Assembly: GCF_014904745.1 (NCBI RefSeq)
Contig: NZ_JACZCS010000026.1
Coordinates: 1-64,000 of the forward strand
Length of the DNA stretch: 64,000 bases
Direction: 5' to 3'
From: Oricola nitratireducens
GTDB taxonomy: Bacteria; Pseudomonadota; Alphaproteobacteria; Rhizobiales; Rhizobiaceae
The position numbers were made by a program, and so were the translations under genes. Positions 8,356 through 16,851 of the stretch are shown here, piece after piece (the stretch's first letter is position 1; every line of letters starts with the position of its first letter). Under the pieces are notes generated by a model. It had not been told where the DNA came from. It ran no database searches and saw only the letters and a program-made list of their open reading frames with translations.

Positions 8356-9555
8356 TCATGCGGCGGCGCCGGGCTGCGTGCGGACCCGCAGCGTGACGAC
8401 GGCGAGCGCCAGCGCGGACGCGGCGCAGACCGCGATGGCCGCGACCATCGGCAGGGCGGTGCCGTCGAAGAACGGACCGGTCGCCGCGATCATCACGCCG
8501 CCGGCGAGCATCTGCAGCGTTCCGCCGAGCGAGGAGGCGAGGCCGGCCATGTCGCCGTGATCGTCGAGCGCCATGACCATGGTCGGCGCGATGACGAGAC
8601 CCATGAAGGCGTTTGCGACGAACAGCAGGCCGATCAGCAGGTAAATCGACCGGAAGCCGAGCAGGACCAGCGCGAACAGCGCGAAGGCGGCCGCGGCGAA
8701 GCCGGTGACGGCGGCGAGGACCATGCGTCCCATGCCGAACCGGTCGCCGAGGCTTGCCGCGAATTGTGACGCGCCGAAGAAGCCGACCGCGTTGACCGCG
8801 AAGGCAAGGCTGAAACCGGTCGGCGACATGCCGTACTGGCCGGTATAGACGAAGGACGCCGTGGCGAGAAAGACGAAGAAACTGGCCATGCCGAAGCCGC
8901 CTATGAAGGTCAGGCCCATGAATTTCGGATCGCCGAGAAGCTGCCTCGCTCCGGCCAGCAGAACGCGCGGGCGGATTGCAACGCGGTGTTCCGGCACAAG
9001 CGTTTCCGGCAGGATGAAGGCGGTCAGCAGGATGGAGAGCACCGCGGCGGCGGCGAGCACGCCGAAGATCAGCCGCCAGCCGCCAAGTACGATCAGGCCC
9101 GAGCCGGACAGCGGCGCGAGCATCGGCGAGACCGAGATGACCAGCATGATCAGCGCCATCAGCCGCGTGGCGGCGCTGCCGGTGTAGAGGTCGCGCACGA
9201 TGGCGCGCGGCACGACCATGACGGTCGCCGCGCCGAGCGCCTGCACGAAGCGTCCGGCAGTGAGCCAGCCGATGGACGGCGCCAGCGCGCAGCCAAGCGA
9301 GCCGACGATGAAGATCGCGAGGCCGAGATAGATCGGCTGCTTGCGGCCGATCCAGTCCGACAGCGGGCCATAGACGAGCTGGGCGATGCCGAAGGCAATG
9401 AAATAGGCCGTCAGCGTCGTCTGGGTCGCGGCGATGGTCGTGTCGAGGTCGTCCGCGATCACCGGGAGCGCGGGAAGATACATGTCGATGGCGAAGGGCC
9501 CGACCCAGGCAAGCAGGCCAAGCACGATTGCCGAACGCAGGAATCCGGGCTGCAT
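8356..9555 (-). CDS. Bcr/CflA-family multidrug efflux MFS transporter
   Basis: The 399-residue protein has twelve predicted membrane segments. The first segment carries the Bcr/CflA hallmark FAIDMYLPALP, and the loop between helices 2 and 3 has the MFS signature YGPLSDWIGRKQPI. The family exports drugs such as bicyclomycin and chloramphenicol, and also small metabolites, by proton antiport at the inner membrane. The specific substrate cannot be read from sequence. It is the first gene of a likely two-gene exporter unit with the EamA gene. Confidence 0.9.
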   Translation of the reverse strand: MQPGFLRSAIVLGLLAWVGPFAIDMYLPALPVIADDLDTTIAATQTTLTAYFIAFGIAQLVYGPLSDWIGRKQPIYLGLAIFIVGSLGCALAPSIGWLTAGRFVQALGAATVMVVPRAIVRDLYTGSAATRLMALIMLVISVSPMLAPLSGSGLIVLGGWRLIFGVLAAAAVLSILLTAFILPETLVPEHRVAIRPRVLLAGARQLLGDPKFMGLTFIGGFGMASFFVFLATASFVYTGQYGMSPTGFSLAFAVNAVGFFGASQFAASLGDRFGMGRMVLAAVTGFAAAAFALFALVLLGFRSIYLLIGLLFVANAFMGLVIAPTMVMALDDHGDMAGLASSLGGTLQMLAGGVMIAATGPFFDGTALPMVAAIAVCAASALALAVVTLRVRTQPGAAA

Positions 9556-9697
9556 GGAAATTTCCGCCGTGTTCTCGATTGCCGGGATCGCGGGCCGGAG
9601 CGATTCCGGTGCGAGGGCGCTCCCTACATCGATTCAGAAGACGAGGCCAGAGGCGGCGGGATTCCTGCTGACAAAACCGGATGGCAGACGGGCCGGG

Positions 9698-9877
9698 TCA
9701 GCGCCTGCCATGCTCGCGGGCCGACCGGAAGGGCAGGTCCGCAAGCTCGTTCGGGTCCATGGCGCGAATGACCGGATGGGACAGCGGATCGCTGTGCCAG
9801 TCGGCGTCTCCGGGCCGGACCGGGACGGAAGGAGATCGTTTCCGCCACGGATTGAGCATATAGAAGATGTTGAACAT
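9698..9877 (-). CDS. Small protein of 59 residues, unknown function
   Basis: A 60-codon frame with ATG at 9877-9875 and TGA at 9700-9698 encodes a protein starting MFNIFYMLNPWRKR and ending in REHGRR. Its second half, PLSHPVIRAMDPNELADLPF, resembles the pattern of small rhizobial proteins I have seen annotated only as hypothetical. It is soluble, and basic at both ends. The upstream ribosome site is weak. It occupies most of the gap between the Bcr/CflA gene and the divergent LysR gene. The frame could be chance in GC-rich DNA, but its composition is that of a real protein. Confidence 0.55.
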   Translation of the reverse strand: MFNIFYMLNPWRKRSPSVPVRPGDADWHSDPLSHPVIRAMDPNELADLPFRSAREHGRR

Positions 9878-9910
9878 GAAGCTATTAAAGCATCATGGCT
9901 CCGGCTAAAA

Positions 9911-9929
9911 AATCGACTTCTTGTCGATT
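9911..9929. promoter_or_regulatory. Candidate operator before the LysR gene
   Basis: Perfect 7-base arms, AATCGAC (9911-9917) and GTCGATT (9923-9929), are separated by TTCTT. The site lies 20 bases before the LysR-gene start at 9949, in an AT-rich stretch, and between that gene and the small gene divergent from it. A dyad of this size and place suits LysR autoregulation. That is inferred from position and symmetry only. Confidence 0.5.
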
Positions 9930-9948
9930 CTGATTTAGAAAAACTAAA

Positions 9949-10854
9949 ATGAAGAATCTCAACAGGATCCATCTTTCAGGGTTGCGCGCGGTCGAGGCGG
10001 TCGGCCGGCTCGGCAGTCTTGCGGCTGCGGCCGAGGAAATGGGCGTCACCGCCGGGGCGGTCAGCCAGCAGCTGCATCGCACGGAAGAGGCGCTCGGGCG
10101 GCCGCTGTTTGCGCGCGAGGCCAAAGGGCTGCGGCTTACCGCGCTGGGGGAGGAGGTCTGCGCCCGGCTGACGGCGGGCATGGCGGAACTGTCGCGGGCC
10201 GTGGCGCTCACCGAGGCGCGGGCACATGACGCGCTGACGGTCTCCGTCGCGCCGATTTTCGCCAGCCGGTGGCTGGTGTGGCGGCTCGAAAAGTTCCGCG
10301 CCGCCGATCCCGGCGTGCGGGTACGCATCGACGCCGATGTCGGGCTGGTCGATCCTAACACCGCCGATATCGACGCCTGCGTACGCGTCGGCAAGGGCGG
10401 CTGGCCGGGCGTCGCGGCGGAATGGATGCTCGATCAGACGGTCTTTCCGGTCTGCCATCCACGACTCGCGGAGACCCTGAAATCGCCCGGCGACCTGGCG
10501 AAGGCGCCGATCGTGCGGGACCAGTACGCGATGTTCGACTGGGATGTCTGGCTCGCGCCGAACGGTCTCGACAAGTCGATCCTTGGCGAGGGGCCGGTCT
10601 ATTCCGACGGATCGCTCGGCCTCGACGCGGCAATCGCGGGGCAGGGCGTGTTTCTCGCCTGGGAACCGTTGGCGAGCCATGCGCTTGCGTCCGGACAGGT
10701 GGTCGCGCCGTTTCCCGACCGGTATCCGACGGGTGATTCCTACTGGTTCGTCACCGCTGCAGCACCGCGGCCCAACCCGCATGTGGCGCGGTTCCGGGAA
10801 TGGCTGAAGAACGAGTTGCAGGCGTCTGTCGGCGGTTTCAGCGCGCAATCATGA
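9949..10854 (+). CDS. LysR-family transcriptional regulator, GcvA-like
   Basis: The 301-residue protein has an N-terminal winged helix-turn-helix (about 5-65) with GLRAVEAVGRLGSLAAAAEE and AGAVSQQLHRTEEALGRPLF, and a C-terminal periplasmic-binding-like sensor domain (about 92-295). The domain pattern is that of GcvA-type regulators. The ligand is unknown. The last 17 bases overlap the 3' end of cobK on the other strand. A role in the neighbouring small gene or exporters is possible. Confidence 0.88.
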   Translation: MKNLNRIHLSGLRAVEAVGRLGSLAAAAEEMGVTAGAVSQQLHRTEEALGRPLFAREAKGLRLTALGEEVCARLTAGMAELSRAVALTEARAHDALTVSVAPIFASRWLVWRLEKFRAADPGVRVRIDADVGLVDPNTADIDACVRVGKGGWPGVAAEWMLDQTVFPVCHPRLAETLKSPGDLAKAPIVRDQYAMFDWDVWLAPNGLDKSILGEGPVYSDGSLGLDAAIAGQGVFLAWEPLASHALASGQVVAPFPDRYPTGDSYWFVTAAAPRPNPHVARFREWLKNELQASVGGFSAQS

Positions 10855-11512
10855 TGACGGGCAGGTCGAACTGCCGCGCGGCCTCGATCTTGGCATAGGC
10901 GCCGTTGCCACCGGAATTGCGGCAGACGATGTGGGTGATCGCGTGGCGTTCGAGCAACGCCGCTTCCTCCTCCGCCGTGCGGCCGGGCAGGCCGGTGACG
11001 ATCTCGTGGTCCGGCAGGGCGAGTGGCTCGGCCGGCGGATCGACCATGCGGACGACGAAATGCACGTCGCCGCGCGCCGCGAAGGGGGCGATATGCTGGC
11101 GTCCGAGCGCCAGAAGGACACGCGCGCCGGAGGGAAGCGCGTCGCGGGCCTCCTCCAGCGAGGCGACCTCGGTCCAGTCGTCGCCGGATTGCTTGCGCCA
11201 AGGGGCGCGGGTGCGCGTGTCGAGCGGCACACAGGCGAGCGTGGCGGCGGCCTTCGCGTTGGCGGATATCCGGTTCGCGAAGGGGTGGGTCGCGTCGATC
11301 AAACGGGTCACGCGCTCCCGTTCCAGAAAGACGGCGAGTCCTTCCGCGCCGCCGAAACCGCCGATGCGGACCTCGCCTGCGACGGGTTTCGGTTCCTTCG
11401 TGCGGCCGGCCAGCGAGGTGATGACGCGCCAGTCCGGATGCTCGCGGACGATCTCCGCCGCCAGTTCCGCGGCTTCCCTGGTGCCGCCGAGAATGAGGAC
11501 GGTTTCGCTCAT
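10838..11512 (-). CDS. cobK: (Cobalt-)precorrin-6A reductase
   Basis: The 224-residue enzyme reduces (cobalt-)precorrin-6A with NAD(P)H. Motifs are VLILGGTREAAELA at the N-terminus, RLIDATHPFANRISANA near 92-108 and CRNSGGNGAYAKIEAAR near the C-terminus, all typical of CobK/CbiJ. Its start overlaps the cbiD stop by four bases, so it is translationally coupled to cbiD. The 3' end overlaps that of the convergent LysR gene. Confidence 0.93.
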   Translation of the reverse strand: MSETVLILGGTREAAELAAEIVREHPDWRVITSLAGRTKEPKPVAGEVRIGGFGGAEGLAVFLERERVTRLIDATHPFANRISANAKAAATLACVPLDTRTRAPWRKQSGDDWTEVASLEEARDALPSGARVLLALGRQHIAPFAARGDVHFVVRMVDPPAEPLALPDHEIVTGLPGRTAEEEAALLERHAITHIVCRNSGGNGAYAKIEAARQFDLPVIMIAR

Positions 11513-12642
11513 GCGAAACCCGTCCGGGCGAGGATTTCGCCCTGGCGGCCGGTGACGATGACCTCGACGGCGACCGGGGCGTCGCGCAGCGTTTCCTTCG
11601 CGGTCGCGCGGGCCAGTTCGGCGATCGGCGGGGCGAGCGCGACGCCGTTTTGCCGAGTCAGTTCAAGCACTTCCTGCGCCGTGTTGGCGGATCGAATCCG
11701 GTCGCTCAGCTCCTGATTCAAGCCGGCGTCGAGGGCGTGTTTCAACAGGAACTCCATGTCGACCTGGCTGCGGCCGGAATGCAGGTCGAGCGCGCCTTGC
11801 GCCAGCTTGGCGAGCTTGGCGAAACCGCCGGCGATGGTCAGTCTTTCGACCGGGTGGGCGCGCAGATATTTCAGTAGCCCGCCGGCGAAATCGCCCATGT
11901 CGAGCAGCGCGATCTCGGGCAGGCCGTAGATCGCCTGGGCGGCGGCTTCCGAGGTCGAGCCGGTTGCGCCGAGGACATGGGTCAGCCCCGCGGCGCGCGC
12001 CACGTCGATGCCGCGATGGATCGAATGGATCCAGGCGGAACAGGAAAACGGGTGCACGATGCCCGTGGTGCCGAGGATCGAGATACCGCCGAGGATGCCG
12101 AGGCGCGGGTTCCAGGTCTGCTGCGCCAGCGCCTCGCCGCCGGGCACCGAGATCGTGATCTCGATGTCGGCCGGAATGCCGTGCTCGGCGCAGAGCGTCT
12201 CTACCTCTTTCGTCATCATGGCGCGCGGGACGGGGTTGATCGCCGGTTCGCCGGGCGGCACCGGCAGGCCCGCTTTCGTTACCGTGCCGACGCCGTCGCC
12301 GGCGCGAAAACCGATGCCGGTTCCAGGCCCGGCGCGGCGCACGCGGGCGATTATCGTCGCGCCATGCGTGACATCCGGATCATCGCCCGCATCCTTGACG
12401 ATGCCCGCCTCGGCATAATTGTCGCCGAGGGTTTCGCGCGCCAGCGCGAAGGCGGGCGTTTCGCCCTTCGGCAGGGTGATCGAGACAGGATCGGGAAATT
12501 TTCCGGTCAGGAGCGCCGTCAGAGCGGCCCTGGTCGCGGCGGTCGCGCAGGCGCCCGTCGTCCAGCCGCGCCGAAGCGGGCCTCCCGGCTTGCGGCCTTC
12601 CTTGCGCCTTACGCGCCTGATTTCGGCTTTGCCCGTGACCAT
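11509..12642 (-). CDS. cbiD: Cobalt-precorrin-5B C1-methyltransferase
   Basis: The 377-residue enzyme methylates C1 in the early-cobalt route, the job done by CobF in the classical aerobic route. CbiD motifs are clear: LRRGWTTGACATAATRAAL near 24-42, GDGVGTVTKAGLPVPPGEPAINPVPR around 115-140, and ILGTTGIVHPFS near 190-201. The ATG at 12642 has AAGG at a spacing of 5; a GTG at 12645 is a near-equal alternative. It is divergent from cobA with about 50 bases between. Confidence 0.92.
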   Translation of the reverse strand: MVTGKAEIRRVRRKEGRKPGGPLRRGWTTGACATAATRAALTALLTGKFPDPVSITLPKGETPAFALARETLGDNYAEAGIVKDAGDDPDVTHGATIIARVRRAGPGTGIGFRAGDGVGTVTKAGLPVPPGEPAINPVPRAMMTKEVETLCAEHGIPADIEITISVPGGEALAQQTWNPRLGILGGISILGTTGIVHPFSCSAWIHSIHRGIDVARAAGLTHVLGATGSTSEAAAQAIYGLPEIALLDMGDFAGGLLKYLRAHPVERLTIAGGFAKLAKLAQGALDLHSGRSQVDMEFLLKHALDAGLNQELSDRIRSANTAQEVLELTRQNGVALAPPIAELARATAKETLRDAPVAVEVIVTGRQGEILARTGFA

Positions 12643-12695
12643 CACCGCCTTATAGGTGACAGCATGACGGCGCGAAAGCGGGAAGGACGACAGCG

Positions 12696-13544
12696 TTGAA
12701 CGCAGACGGGATCATGGACGGATTGCCGTGTTTCGAGGCGGGCCATGTCTGGCTCGTCGGGGCGGGGCCGGGCGATCCGGGCCTGCTGACGCTGCATGCC
12801 GTCAATGCGCTGAAACAGGCCGACGTGATCGTGCACGACGCGCTGGTCAATGCCGGCTGCCTGGCGCTCGCCAACGCGGATGCGGTGCTCGAATATGCGG
12901 GCAAGCGCGGCGGCAAGCCGTCGCCGAAACAGCGCGACATCTCGCTGCGCCTCGTCGATCTTGCGCGCGAAGGCAAGCGCGTGCTGCGGCTGAAGGGCGG
13001 CGACCCGTTCGTCTTCGGGCGCGGCGGCGAAGAGGCGCTGACGCTGGTCGAGCACGGCATTCCGTTCCGCATCGTGCCCGGCGTCACCGCCGGGATCGGC
13101 GGGCTTGCCTATGCCGGTATCCCGGTGACGCATCGCGACGCCAACCACAACGTCACCTTCCTGACCGGCCATGACGCGACCGGCGTGATGCCCGACGCGA
13201 TCGACTGGGCCGGCGTCGCGCGCGGCTCGCCGGTGATCGTCATGTACATGGCGATGAAACATGTCGGCACCATCACCGCACGGCTGATCGCCGAGGGGCG
13301 CTCGCCGGACGAACCGATGGCCTTTGTCTGCAACGCGACGACGGCGCAGCAGCAGGTGCTGGAGACGACGCTCGGCCGCGCCGAGGAGGATCTCGCGGTC
13401 GCCGGGCTGTCGCCGCCGGCCATCGTCGTCGTCGGCGAGGTGGTGCGGATGCGCGCGGCGCTCGACTGGCTGGGCGCCGCGGAACAGGGCCGGGTGCTGC
13501 GAACCGATCCGCTCGGCAGCCGGACAAAGGGCCGGTCCGCATGA
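12696..13544 (+). CDS. cobA: Uroporphyrinogen-III C-methyltransferase (SUMT)
   Basis: The 282-residue enzyme converts uroporphyrinogen III to precorrin-2, the shared precursor of B12 and siroheme. Motifs include VWLVGAGPGDPGLLTLHA near the N-terminus, RLKGGDPFVFGRGGEE, and VPGVTAGIGGLAYAGIPVTHRD. No CysG dehydrogenase domain is attached. The start is a TTG at 12696 with GGAAGGA eight bases before it; ATG at 12714 would remove six residues. The TGA overlaps the cobB ATG. Confidence 0.94.
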   Translation: MNADGIMDGLPCFEAGHVWLVGAGPGDPGLLTLHAVNALKQADVIVHDALVNAGCLALANADAVLEYAGKRGGKPSPKQRDISLRLVDLAREGKRVLRLKGGDPFVFGRGGEEALTLVEHGIPFRIVPGVTAGIGGLAYAGIPVTHRDANHNVTFLTGHDATGVMPDAIDWAGVARGSPVIVMYMAMKHVGTITARLIAEGRSPDEPMAFVCNATTAQQQVLETTLGRAEEDLAVAGLSPPAIVVVGEVVRMRAALDWLGAAEQGRVLRTDPLGSRTKGRSA

Positions 13545-14839
13545 TGGGTTTCCTCGTCGCCGCGCCGCATTCCGGCTCGGGCAAGACGACAGTGACGCTC
13601 GGGCTTCTACGCGCGCTGCGCGACCGCGGCGTGGCGCTGGCGCCGGCCAAGGCCGGGCCGGACTATATCGATCAGGCATTCCACACCGAGGCGGCCGGCG
13701 AGACCTGCATCAATCTCGATCCGTGGGCGATGCGGCCGGATCTCCTGCGTATTCTCGCCACGCGCCACGCCGCAGGCGACCGGCTGCTCGCCGTCGAGGG
13801 CATGATGGGGCTCTACGACAGCGCCGCCAATGGCGAGGGATCGCCCGCCGATCTCGCGGCGCTGCTCGGCCTGCCGGTCGTCTTCGTCGTCGATTGCGCC
13901 CGCATGGCGCATTCGATCGCCGCGCTGGTCGCCGGTTTCAACGATTTCAGGTCCGACGTCCTGATCGCCGGGGTGATCCTCAACCGGATCGGCAGCGCGC
14001 GCCACGAACAGATGCTGCGCGACGCGCTGGACCCGTCGGGAATACCGGTGCTCGGCGCGGTGCGCCATGACCCGTCGCTGGCGCTGCCGTCGCGCCATCT
14101 CGGTCTCGTGCAGGCGCGCGAACACGAAAATCTCGACCGGTTCATAACGGACGCCGCCTTTGCCATGACCGTCTCCCTCGATCTCGACCGGATCGCCGCG
14201 CTGACGACGATGACCGGCGACGGCGAAGTGACGGCCGGCGTGCCACGCCTGCCGCCGCTCGGCCAGCGCATCGCGGTGGCGCGCGACGCGGCTTTCGCGT
14301 TTTCCTATCCGCACGTCCTGCGCGGCTGGCAGCGCCAGGGCGCGGAAATCTCCTTTTTCTCGCCGCTCGCCGACGAGGCGCCGGCCGAGGATGTCGACGC
14401 GGTCTATCTTCCGGGCGGCTATCCCGAACTCCATGCGGGCAAAATCGCGGCCGCGGAGGGCTTCCTTTCCGGCCTGCGCGCGGCGGCCGGGGCCGGCAAA
14501 CCGGTCTATGGCGAGTGCGGCGGTTACATGGTGCTGGGCGAGGGCCTGATCGACGCCGACGGCGCGCGCCACGCAATGGCCGGGCTGCTGCCGGTGGTCA
14601 CCAGCTACGCGAAACGGAAGCGGCATCTCGGCTACCGGCGGCTGGCGCCGCTCGCCGCCTCGCCCTGGGCGCTGCCGCTGACGGCGCACGAGTTCCACTA
14701 TTCGACGCTGATCTCGGAGGGCGAGGGCGAGCGGCTGTTTTCGGCGGCCGACGCGCGCGGCGCCGATCTCGGCCCGATGGGGCTCAGGCGCGGCTCCGTC
14801 GCCGGTTCCTACATGCATGTCATCGACAGGGCGGACTGA
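13541..14839 (+). CDS. cobB: Cobyrinic acid a,c-diamide synthase
   Basis: The 432-residue enzyme amidates the a and c side chains of (hydrogeno/cob)yrinic acid with glutamine and ATP. The N-terminal part has the P-loop APHSGSGKTTVT (8-19) and AGPDYIDQAFH. The C-terminal class I glutamine amidotransferase domain has VYGECGGYMVLGEG with the nucleophile C326. The length is normal for CobB/CbiA. Overlaps of four bases with cobA and one base with cobC indicate coupling. Confidence 0.93.
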   Translation: MMGFLVAAPHSGSGKTTVTLGLLRALRDRGVALAPAKAGPDYIDQAFHTEAAGETCINLDPWAMRPDLLRILATRHAAGDRLLAVEGMMGLYDSAANGEGSPADLAALLGLPVVFVVDCARMAHSIAALVAGFNDFRSDVLIAGVILNRIGSARHEQMLRDALDPSGIPVLGAVRHDPSLALPSRHLGLVQAREHENLDRFITDAAFAMTVSLDLDRIAALTTMTGDGEVTAGVPRLPPLGQRIAVARDAAFAFSYPHVLRGWQRQGAEISFFSPLADEAPAEDVDAVYLPGGYPELHAGKIAAAEGFLSGLRAAAGAGKPVYGECGGYMVLGEGLIDADGARHAMAGLLPVVTSYAKRKRHLGYRRLAPLAASPWALPLTAHEFHYSTLISEGEGERLFSAADARGADLGPMGLRRGSVAGSYMHVIDRAD

Positions 14840-15840
14840 TGGACACGATCCGGCACGGTGGCGCGCTCGATCGCGCGATTGCGGAATATGGCGGCGACCG
14901 CGCCGACTGGCTCGACCTGTCGACGGGCATCAACCCGGTTGCCTGGCCGGTGCCGGACCTTCCGGCCGGAGTGTGGCAGCGGCTGCCGGACGACAGCCTG
15001 ATGCAGGACTGCCTTGACGCGGCGCGGAGTTATTACGGCGTTCCGGATGGCGCGGACATCGTCGCCGCGCCGGGCACGCAGGCGATCATCCAGTGGCTGC
15101 CGCTGCTGTTCAACTATCTCGACCGGGTGACGATCGTCTCGCCGACCTATGGCGAATACGCGCAGGCCTTCCACATGGCCGGCGCCGGGATCGAGACGCC
15201 GGCGGAGCTTCCCGAGGGCGGCGATACCGGTCCGCTGCTGATCGTCGGCCAGCCGAACAATCCGGACGGGCGGGCATGGCCGGCCGAGCGGATCGCGCGT
15301 CATGCGCGCGGCGAGGGCGGCGTGCGCATGGTGGTCGCCGACGAGGCCTTTGCCGACGTCAAGCCCGGCTGTTCGCTGGTTGCGCTGACCGCCGAACCGG
15401 GGCTGACCGTGCTGCGCTCTTTCGGCAAGTTCTTCGGCCTTGCAGGCGTACGGCTCGGCTTTGCCATCGGCGACCCGGACGTGATTGCCTCGCTGCGACA
15501 GATGATCGGCCCGTGGGCGGTGCCGGGGCCGGCGCTCGCGATCGGCGCGCAGGCGCTGCGCGACCACGACTGGATCGCGGCGGCACGGGCGCGGCTTGCC
15601 TCCGACAGCGCGCGGCTTGCCGACCTGCTGGACAAGGCGGGCCTGGAAATCGTTGGCGGCACGGACCTGTTCGTGCTGGCCGCCCTTGACGAGGCCGCGC
15701 GCATCGCGCGGGCGTTGGCGGAACGGCACATCCTGGTGCGTGCGTTCGACTACGAGAAACGCTGGCTGCGCTTCGGACTGCCTGGCGGAGGTCAGGAGTT
15801 TATCCTGCTAGAATCGGCCCTTGCCGAAATTTTCCGGTAA
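14839..15840 (+). CDS. cobC: CobC aminotransferase-type decarboxylase (threonine-phosphate decarboxylase family)
   Basis: The 333-residue protein belongs to the PLP-dependent family that supplies (R)-1-amino-2-propanol phosphate for the nucleotide loop (CobD in Salmonella naming). The lysine that binds PLP is K197 in RSFGKFFGLAGVRLGF. QPNNPDG (139-145) and VADEAF (166-171) form the usual cofactor contacts. The start at 14839 overlaps the cobB stop as TGATG. cobD follows 18 bases later, the usual alphaproteobacterial order. Confidence 0.91.
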   Translation: MDTIRHGGALDRAIAEYGGDRADWLDLSTGINPVAWPVPDLPAGVWQRLPDDSLMQDCLDAARSYYGVPDGADIVAAPGTQAIIQWLPLLFNYLDRVTIVSPTYGEYAQAFHMAGAGIETPAELPEGGDTGPLLIVGQPNNPDGRAWPAERIARHARGEGGVRMVVADEAFADVKPGCSLVALTAEPGLTVLRSFGKFFGLAGVRLGFAIGDPDVIASLRQMIGPWAVPGPALAIGAQALRDHDWIAAARARLASDSARLADLLDKAGLEIVGGTDLFVLAALDEAARIARALAERHILVRAFDYEKRWLRFGLPGGGQEFILLESALAEIFR

Positions 15841-15858
15841 GGGCAAGACTTTGGCGTC

Positions 15859-16851
15859 ATGTATGCCGGGGGTCACTTCACCATTCTCCTGATCGCCCTG
15901 ATCGCCGACCGGCTGATCGGCGATCCGGACTGGCTTTGGCGGCGCGCGCCGCATCCGGTCGTCTGGTTCGGCACGGTGATCGGCGCCTTCGAGCAGGCCT
16001 TCAACAATCCGGAGCATTCGCCGAAAACGCGCGAGAAACTCGGCTTCCTGGCCATTGCGGTGCTGCTGCTGTTTTCCGGCGTCATCGGCCACTGGCTTGC
16101 ATGGGCGTTCGATTTCATCGGTGTCTTCGGCCTGGCGGCGGAACTCGTCGTGGTGACCATCCTGATCGCGCAGAAATCGCTTGCCGACCATGTTCGCGCG
16201 GTGGCGGACGGGTTGCGTGACGGCGGACTTGCCGGCGGCCGCAAGGCGGTGGCGATGATCGTCGGGCGCGATCCGCAGACGCTGGACGAAGCCGCCGTCG
16301 CGCGCGCGGCGATCGAGAGCCTCGCCGAAAACGCTTCCGACGGCGTCGTCGCGCCGGCTTTCTGGTACGCTGTCTTCGGACTGCCGGGGCTGTTCGTCTA
16401 CAAGATGCTGAACACCGCCGATTCGATGATCGGCCACAAATCCGAACGCTATCGCGCCTTCGGGCGCGCCTCGGCGAAACTGGACGATCTTGCCAACTGG
16501 GTTCCGGCGCGGCTGACGGGCGTGATGATCGCGCTGGCGGACGGGAGCCTGCAGGGGATCGACCGGGCACGGCGGACCTTTGGCGTGATGATGCGTGATG
16601 CGGGGCTGCACCGCTCGCCGAATGCCGGCTGGCCGGAAAGCGCGATGGCGGCGGCGACCGGCATCGCGCTCGGCGGCCCGCGCTTCTATGCCGGCGACAT
16701 CGCCGACGATCCCTTCATGAATGTCTCGGGCCGACATTCGGCGACCGAAAGGGATATCGTGGCGGCGCTCGCAGTGTTCTGGCGCACCATGACGATTCTC
16801 GCGGTGATCGTGGCGGTCGTGGCATTGACCTCGCGCTATTCCCTTTTCTGA
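15859..16851 (+). CDS. cobD: Adenosylcobinamide-phosphate synthase (CbiB/CobD)
   Basis: The 330-residue inner-membrane protein attaches aminopropanol (phosphate) to adenosylcobyric acid. It shows several hydrophobic segments and the family motifs ADRLIGDPDWLWRRAPHPV, ARAAIESLAENASDGVVAPAFW, YKMLNTADSMIGHKSERY and GRHSATERDI. It is the last gene of the cobA-B-C-D block. The final 16 bases overlap the convergent NAD(P)-binding-protein gene. Confidence 0.92.
   Translation: MYAGGHFTILLIALIADRLIGDPDWLWRRAPHPVVWFGTVIGAFEQAFNNPEHSPKTREKLGFLAIAVLLLFSGVIGHWLAWAFDFIGVFGLAAELVVVTILIAQKSLADHVRAVADGLRDGGLAGGRKAVAMIVGRDPQTLDEAAVARAAIESLAENASDGVVAPAFWYAVFGLPGLFVYKMLNTADSMIGHKSERYRAFGRASAKLDDLANWVPARLTGVMIALADGSLQGIDRARRTFGVMMRDAGLHRSPNAGWPESAMAAATGIALGGPRFYAGDIADDPFMNVSGRHSATERDIVAALAVFWRTMTILAVIVAVVALTSRYSLF

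Noticed and set aside
12646-12695. Cobalamin riboswitch upstream of cbiD or cobA
   Set aside because: The gap is only 50 bases, too short for a B12 riboswitch, and no conserved B12-box core was seen in the other cob gene gaps. One may lie upstream of position 1, outside this window.
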